A DNA stretch of 64,000 nt from Thermothielavioides terrestris NRRL 8126 (Eukaryota > Ascomycota > Sordariomycetes > Sordariales > Chaetomiaceae). A model generated the notes under the pieces. That model saw nothing but the letters and a program-made list of their open reading frames with translations. It was not told the origin of the DNA and searched no databases. Below are positions 58,147-64,000 of this stretch, in pieces. A program made the position numbers and the translations under genes. How positions within the stretch are numbered: position 1 is the stretch's first letter; each line of letters begins with the position of its first letter. The DNA lies in assembly GCF_000226115.1 (NCBI RefSeq), contig NC_016462.1, positions 682,001 to 746,000 on the forward strand, written 5' to 3'.

Positions 58147-60904
58147 TCACTGACTCCGCCCGACCATATCCCTGTCCACGTACGGATTGTACCGCGCAAT
58201 CTGCCCGGCAATCTGCTCGGCAAACCACTCGGCGGGCTGGGCGCTCAGGCGGGCGGTCTCGGCGGTGGTCAGGATGGTCTTGATGCCGACGCAGACGCGG
58301 TCCGAGCTGCTGTACTCGCGCACGCGGTCCAGCACCTCGTTCACGTCGGCGCGGCCCTCGAACGCGCCCGACTCGGCCAGCACGGCGGCCATCTCGCGCG
58401 TGTCCTGCACCGCCGGCACGCGGATCTGGCGGTCGAAGGCGGTCGTGATGTCGAGCTGCTCCATGACGGACAGCTGCGACGTGGTGGCGAGGACCAGCAG
58501 CCGGTGGCCCTTGGGTGGCGGCGTTTGGAGCAGCGTCACGAGCGCTTGCATCATGATGTTGGAGAGCCGCGGGCCGACTGGGTTCCATTCGATGAGGCGC
58601 TCGATGTTGTCTAAGGTCTGTCAGTTGATGGTCGAAAGTGGTGGGGCAGGTGGTGGTGGTGGTGGTAGTGGTGGGTGGGCAGTGAGTGGGAGAAAACTGG
58701 GCACATACCGATGATGAGCATGCTCAGCGGCGACTTGTAGGCGTCGGTGAAGATCTTGTGAAGGTAGTCCTTCTTGGCCACCTCGTCCCTGAAGCCAACC
58801 AGGGAGGCGGGGGTGATAATCTTGATGAAGGGGTAATCCGACTTCATCGCGATATGCGCCGCCAATGCCGTCTTGCCGCTCGCCGGCGGGCCGTGCAGCA
58901 GCACCGAAGTATGGCGCAGCCGCTCCTGCTGCCGGACGTTCTCGACGTACAGCAGGCCGTCGTTGAGGATGGCCGAGATGCTCGGCGAGAAGTGGATGAT
59001 GCCGTACGGGATGGCGTCCTCGAGCTCCGAGTCGTCGGCGCCAAAGGCGGGCTTGACCTCGTTCAGCGCGTTGAGGAAGTCCTGCCGCACCACCTTCATG
59101 TTGACCACGTCCTCGCTGACGCTGGCCATGGTGCCGACCTTGATGTTCCGCGCGAACGCGAACGAGGTGGCCGACTTGACGAGACCGCTCAGCTCGGCGC
59201 CCGAGAAGTTCTTGGTCAGCGCGGCCAGCTCGCGGATGTCGACGTCGCTGCCCATGACGTTGTTCTCCTTCATCTTGGCCGTGTGGATCTTGAGGATCTG
59301 CGACCGGCCGGCCTCGTCGGGCAGCCCAATCTCAATCTGAACCTCGAGACGGCCCGGCCGCAGCAGGGCGTCGTCGATCATGTCCTTCCGGTTGGTCATT
59401 CCGATGAGCAGTATGTTGTTGAGCTGGTCGACACCGTCGAGCTTGGAAAGAAGCTGGTTGACCACGCTGTCGCCCACCCCCGTGCCGCCGCCGGCGCCCG
59501 AACCCCTCTGCTTGCACACGGCGTCGAGCTCGTCAAAGATGATGATGTGTAGGCCGGACTCGTCTCCCTTCTCCTTGTACTCCTTCTCAGCATCGGCAAA
59601 GAGCTTCCGGATGTTCTCCTCGCTCTGGCCGACGTACTTGTTCAGCACCTCCGGGCCGTTGATGATCTTGGGCTCGCGAGCGTTCAGCATCTTGCCGATC
59701 TGGCGGGCGATGAGCGTCTTGCCCGTTCCCGGTGGCCCGTACAGCAGCATTCCCTTGACGTGCATGATGCCGAGCTTGTCGATGAGCCCTGGCGGGAAGA
59801 TGCGCGAGGCGAAGGCGCGGCGGAAGATGGTGGAGAACTCGGTATCCAACCCGCCGATACCCATATCCTCGAACTTGAAATCGGGGCTGATGATGGCGTT
59901 GGCGGCCGGCCGCCTGTTGGAGCCCTTCAGCTTGATTGGCGACTTGGCGTCCTTGTAGAAGCCTATGCCGGCCTGGTTGGTGAGGATACCGCGCGCCCCG
60001 GGGTCGCTGCGTGTGGGCGGCTCGTTGGTCTGTTTCTGCTGCAGCGTGAGGTCGACCAAGGTGACCGTTCTGACCATGATGGCCAAGGGCACATTCTTGA
60101 CATCCAGAAGCAGCCTTTGCCCGGGCGCAAACACCTGGTTCTGGAAATTCTTGATGAAGAGCTCGGCCAGCTCGTCTTGATCGTAGGGGGTATCGACGAG
60201 CTTTCTCGCAGACGCGAAGCCCACCTCGAGGTCTATCGCGCCGATGTAGGCGGGGCCGTCTTGCCTGAACGGGTCATAGAGCTCACCCACGACCTCGTCC
60301 ATCATGCCGATGCCGCACCAGGTGCGCTGCGGATCTGACAAGCTGATGTGGCCGTCGGGGAAGCCAGGGGTCGGCCGCGCCGTCACGACGTAGTCGCCCC
60401 TGAGCAGATTGCCGCTCAGACGAATGTAGAGATCGGAGCCATCACGGCTCGGTGGGAAGTCGTTGGGGGACACGGCGCAGCTGTTTTGGTCAGCGGCTCA
60501 GTGCCATGGACTCGGTTGACCAGACCGCCCGCTTACATATTCCCAAAGATATACTGCGCCTGAAGCGTCTTGTCCTCAACCTTGGCAAGCCGAAGCCGCA
60601 CCTGCCGGCCGCCCGACTGAGGCGGGTACGAGCCGAGGCCATCAGCATATCCGCCACCATAGCCGGCGCCACCGTAGCTCTCCTTGGCGTAGCCGTCCCC
60701 GCCATAGCCCCCGCCGGGAGGGTTCTGCGGTCTTGGGCCTGGTGCAGGAGAGCGCGGGCCATATCCGTCGTAGCCTGACGGGGCAGGCGAGTATCCCCTG
60801 GGATCTCCTCCGGGGGGTCGCTGGACCTGGCGGCCGGGTAGACCGGGGCCAGGAGCCCCTCCGCGGGGCGCCGGTTTGCTGAAGAGGTTGCTACGCAGAT
60901 CCAT
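58147..60904 (-). CDS. SEC18: Vesicle-fusing ATPase Sec18/NSF
   Basis: A hexameric AAA+ ATPase that disassembles SNARE complexes with alpha-SNAP (Sec17) on all secretory membranes. Three exons, 60904-60537, 60480-58709 and 58610-58147, give 867 residues. The N-terminus is a Pro/Gly/Tyr-rich extension of about 95 residues, then the N domain (VRLRLAKVEDKTLQAQYIFG continuing into CAVSPNDFPPSRDGSDLYIR). D1 ATPase: Walker A GPPGTGKT and Walker B IIIFDELDAVC, with LLRPGRLEVQIEIGLPDE. D2: GPPASGKTALAAHIA, and LIIDNIERLIEWNPVGPRLS across the last intron. The protein ends DRDMVGRSQ. The Gly/Tyr-rich N-terminal extension is longer than in yeast Sec18. All catalytic motifs are intact. Confidence 0.95.
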
Positions 60905-61558
60905 GGTGCATATGCGCCAGCCGAGGTAAGCGAAGGCAACGGCTGGGGAGATGAGTATAGGGGTTGGACTCGGTCGCAGAAATCGAAGTCGGGAGGCTGG
61001 TGCGGAGGTCTTTGAAGGACCAAAGGTGCTTGGAGGCGCTTGAAAGGCGGGTTGAGTGACTTCGGAGACCAGGTCTCTGGTTGGTTATATCGCAGTTCGC
61101 ACTAGTCCCACGAGAACTAACATGAGATAAGCCCTTCCAGAGATGACGGGGCCGAACCGGCAAACGAGAAGTCTATAAAAAGGGAATGTCGGGAAGCCTG
61201 CGTGCCAGGTGTCGCCTGCAAGCTGCAGTGGACCGGTTGGTAGCTGGGACCAGATGCAGTGGCGTTTCAGCTGCGCCCCGCTGTCAAGCAAGGTAACGGG
61301 CGCCCCATCACGTCGTACAATAATTTGACACAGCCCCACTGCCTGGTGAGGGCCAGGTTGCTTTTAAATGTAGCTTCTGCGCCCTTAATCCCTGCTTCTT
61401 GGCATGTCAGCCTGGAGCAGCCCAGTTTCGCGGGGCTGGCTGCTTCTGTCCCCACTGGACAAGCTTGGCAACCTTGAAGCTCTCTGGCTGGCCATCAAGG
61501 TGCGACCAGTTGCCATTCGACAACTCAAACCGGCACCTTCTCGCGCATCACCACAAAC
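60905..61558. promoter_or_regulatory. Divergent intergenic region SEC18 / Cir_N gene
   Basis: 654 bp between the two start codons, so it holds both promoters. No coding signal is convincing. CCAGTTTCG and similar motifs are not assignable. Confidence 0.4.
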
Positions 61559-62780
61559 ATGCCTCTGTAAGCGGCGCCTTTGCACCCACACAAACTTTCG
61601 TCTCTGCTAACACCGCCCCAGTCATCTCCTCGGCAAAAAATCATGGAACGTTTACAACGCCGCCAACATCGCCCGCGTGCGGCGCGACGAGGCCGAGGCA
61701 AAGGCCCGGGAAGAGGCCGAGGAGCAGCGGATGCAGGAGGCTGATGCCGCGCGCCGGCTCGCAATACTGCGCGGCGAGCTTCCGCTTCCCCCGGAACAGC
61801 CGGAGCCGGAGCCTGCATCCCTCCCCCCACATGCCCGAGCCCATGACCGCGGCAGCGGCGGCGGACGCAAGCGCAAGCGGCACGGCGAAGACGACACCGA
61901 CTTCGAGATGCGGCTCGCGCGCGAACGCGCCGCAATCAGCGACCGCGCTAGCCACGAACTCGCCCCCAACCGCTCCGCCGGCGCCGGCGCCGCCCCTCCC
62001 TCACTAGTCGACAGCCGCGGCCACATCACGCTGTTCTCGGCACCTGCAAACGCGCCGCACGAGAAGAACGAAGAAGCGGCGCGCGAGGCGGCGCGCAAGG
62101 AGCGTGAGCTCAAGGACCAGTACCAGATGCGCCTCGCCAACGCGGCGGGCAGGGACGGCCGGGGTCTGACGGACGGCGGGCCGTGGTACGCGTCGGCGGA
62201 CGGGGATGCGTCGGCGGCGCTGGTGCCGACCCGGGACGTGTGGGGCCGGGAGGACCCTGGGCGCAAGGGTAGGGAGGCGGCGAGGCTGGACGCGAGCGAC
62301 CCGCTGGCGGCGATGAAGAGGGGGGCGCGGATGGTGAGGGAGTTGGAGAAGGAGAGGAGGCGGGAGGCGGAGGAGAGGGAGAGGGAGTTGAAGGAGTTGA
62401 AGAGGGAGGAGCGGCGGGAGAGGAAGAGAAGGAAGGAGGATGGCTTAGAAAGACGGCACGAGGAGCGAGACTACGAGCGGGACAGGCATGGCCGGGACAG
62501 AAGGGATACCGAGCCGGACAGGCCAGAGCGCCTCCATTCGGATGATCAATACAGGCAAAGACATCGGAGCAAGGGGCGGGAAGGGCACAGCCAGGAGGCG
62601 AGGGATGGTGGCCCAGATAGCCCAGAGCGCGCCAGCCGGCGTCATGAAGATCGACGGGGGGATCGGAGCAGGGAGCGGGAAAGACGGCGACACAAGGATG
62701 ATGACAGACATCCTCGCCCATCTCATAAAGCAGACCATGACAAAGATAAACACAGACATAGCAGCGACCATCCTCGCTAA
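61559..62780 (+). CDS. Cir_N-domain protein, LENG1-like, RS/RE-rich
   Basis: A probable nuclear protein linked to pre-mRNA splicing, 388 residues. Exon 1 is only 8 nt (61559-61566, ATG CCT CT), the intron is GTAAGC..CAG, and exon 2 is 61622-62780. The start reads MPLHLLGKKSWNVYNAANIA followed by RVRRDEAEA, the Cir_N signature found in CIR, CWC25 and LENG1-type proteins. After an alpha-helical Arg/Glu/Ala segment come KRKRHGEDD, SRGHITLFSAP and DPLAAMKRGARMVRELEKER. The last 130 residues are Arg/Glu/Asp/His/Ser-rich with RD and RS dipeptides. The tiny first exon is easily missed. The precise complex is not visible. Confidence 0.85.
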
Positions 62781-62865
62781 TAGGCAGACCCTCGCAATGA
62801 AGAAGAGACCGAAAAAAGAAAAAAAAAAGTTTACAGAACCCAGCGTGACGCACCCGCTGCCCCCT

Positions 62866-63597
62866 CTACCTCTCCTTCCAAGGCAACTGAATCGCCACCT
62901 CCCTCATATCCCTCGCAACGATTTCCCCCAGCCGCCCCTTCCCCTCCGTCACCCTCCCCAACTGGGCCAGCACCTCGGCCATCAAGTCCTTACTCCCGCC
63001 GTCCCTCCGATCGCTATACACGTCCACGCCCTCGGCGGTAAACGCGGTCGGCGCGAACCAGGTGACGACCCACCTCTCAACCTCGCCGCCCTCCCCGCCG
63101 CCCTCCCCGTCCTCCCCGCCGCCGCCGCTGGGCACCGCCCGCTCGCCCCACCCCAGCACCTCCCAGTGGCTGCCGACCCAGAACAGCAGGCCGGTGCCGC
63201 GCCAGTCCCAGGCGCCGGCGTCGCCCGCCGCCGAGGCCGTGTCGACGCCCGCGATGCACTTGAGGCGCCCGCCCAAGACCGGCTCGTACTCGACCAGGTC
63301 TGAGATACGGTCCCTTGCCGCGGGCGCGGAGGAGGATGGGGAGGATGATGGGGAGGAGGAGGAGTTAGAGGAGTTGGAGGTGCACAAAGAGAAGAGCGAG
63401 GAGAGGGAAGCAGAGGGGCGGGCGGGCGAGAGCGGGCCATAGGTGATCCGCACGTTGCGAGCGGAGCGCCACATGGACAGGGTCGAGTGGGTTACGGTCC
63501 AGGTGCGGCGCAGGAAAGGGAGCGACGGCGGCGTGAAGGGAGGCGCCGGGGACGGGGCGTATTTGGAGGGCAGCCGGATGGTGATGGGAGCCGTCAT
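62866..63597 (-). CDS. Conserved fungal protein of unknown function
   Basis: A single-exon gene of 243 residues, convergent with the Cir_N gene, with 85 bp between stops. The start MTAPITIRLPSKYAP is the ATG nearest the beginning of coding bias; the frame stays open further upstream but without such bias. Features: RRTWTVTHSTLSMWRSARNV then ITYGPLSP, a Ser-rich loop of variable length, LVEYEPVLGGRLKCIAGVDT, AWDWRGTGLLFWVGSHWEVL then GWGE, and a C-terminal RWVVTWFAPTAFTAEGVDVY then SKDLMAEVLAQLGR. The many Trp residues and beta-like pattern suggest a lipocalin-like barrel, but no catalytic motif is visible, so no function is given. Confidence 0.8.
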   Translation of the reverse strand: MTAPITIRLPSKYAPSPAPPFTPPSLPFLRRTWTVTHSTLSMWRSARNVRITYGPLSPARPSASLSSLFSLCTSNSSNSSSSPSSSPSSSAPAARDRISDLVEYEPVLGGRLKCIAGVDTASAAGDAGAWDWRGTGLLFWVGSHWEVLGWGERAVPSGGGGEDGEGGGEGGEVERWVVTWFAPTAFTAEGVDVYSDRRDGGSKDLMAEVLAQLGRVTEGKGRLGEIVARDMREVAIQLPWKER

Positions 63598-64000
63598 GGT
63601 GTGCGGGGGGGGGCGGCTAGTTGTTTCGGGGTTTGTCTGTTGTCTTGTGAGGGACAGTCGGGTTGCCGAGATGGACTGAACTCGATTTGTCCGATGATGA
63701 TGTTGAGGTCGAGAGAAGGTTGCAAGCGAGGTGGACAGGGGTCGGGTGTGGGGGAGGATTGAGGCCGTGCGAGGGGAAGCCACGATGCTTGTTGCACAGT
63801 GCCACAAGGGCTTCGAGGACGCCCCATTCCCCTTCCACGTCTCAAGTTTTTGAACATGTCTGAAGCCATCCGCTGCATCAACATCCGTCTTGCCATTGGC
63901 CAATCCACACGGAAGATGATTTCACTCGAGGCCATAGTTCACATGACTAAGTGAAAATGCAACCTGTATCGGCTCGTTTTCTCGTCCTGCCCGCCATCAC
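63598..64000. other. Window end, no gene seen
   Basis: It contains the promoter side of the minus-strand gene. The window stops without another recognisable coding start. Confidence 0.4.

Overview
The window reads as nuclear DNA of a filamentous ascomycete, most likely a Sordariomycete of the Sordariales (Chaetomiaceae-like; inferred from the genes and from heavy RIP-type decay, not proven). Genes carry short GT..AG introns, coding third positions are strongly C/G, and the repetitive DNA is saturated with TpA in the way expected of repeat-induced point mutation (RIP).

Left arm (1-41 kb). The first 6.9 kb is GC-rich and shows no convincing gene. It is followed by a Kish-family secretory protein (minus) divergent from TAF13 (plus), a macrodomain protein of POA1 type (minus), an EamA-type membrane transporter, RVB1 (RuvB-like 1), a large HMG-box regulator, an SRPK-like kinase (minus), an APH-family phosphotransferase gene with an in-frame TGA (minus), a decayed gene of unknown family, the dynactin p150-Glued gene (ro-3/nudM type), SRP19/SEC65 (minus), a one-segment membrane micro-ORF, a bZIP factor divergent from an arsenite methyltransferase, and an unrecognised membrane protein. 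Gene models were assembled by eye from splice sites and frame continuity; the exon arithmetic closes in frame for every multi-exon model.

AT-rich island (41.08-55.09 kb). About 14 kb with almost no open frames, bounded by 31-bp inverted repeats (30/31 identical) and by a 10-bp direct repeat just outside them. Inside are a RIP-mutated relic on the minus strand that resembles a MULE transposase, low-complexity tandem repeats, a 116-bp minisatellite, and a structurally complete Ty3/gypsy retrotransposon (46,568-54,136: 249-bp LTRs, target duplication ATACT, minus orientation). The retrotransposon is inserted in the minisatellite and carries an extra antisense reading frame between integrase and its 3' LTR.

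Right arm (55.4-64 kb). Housekeeping genes resume about 300 bp beyond the island: an SPFH/band-7 (stomatin-like) protein, then a tRNA-derived repeat (Pol III A and B boxes plus a 43-46 bp tandem repeat and hairpins), SEC18/NSF (minus), a divergent Cir_N/LENG1-like protein, and a convergent conserved protein of unknown function.

Functionally the genes are mostly core cell machinery: secretion and membrane traffic (Kish, SRP19, SEC18, SPFH), transcription and chromatin (TAF13, RVB1, HMG-box) and microtubule transport (dynactin). One likely metalloid-detoxification pair (bZIP + arsenite methyltransferase) is accessory in character.
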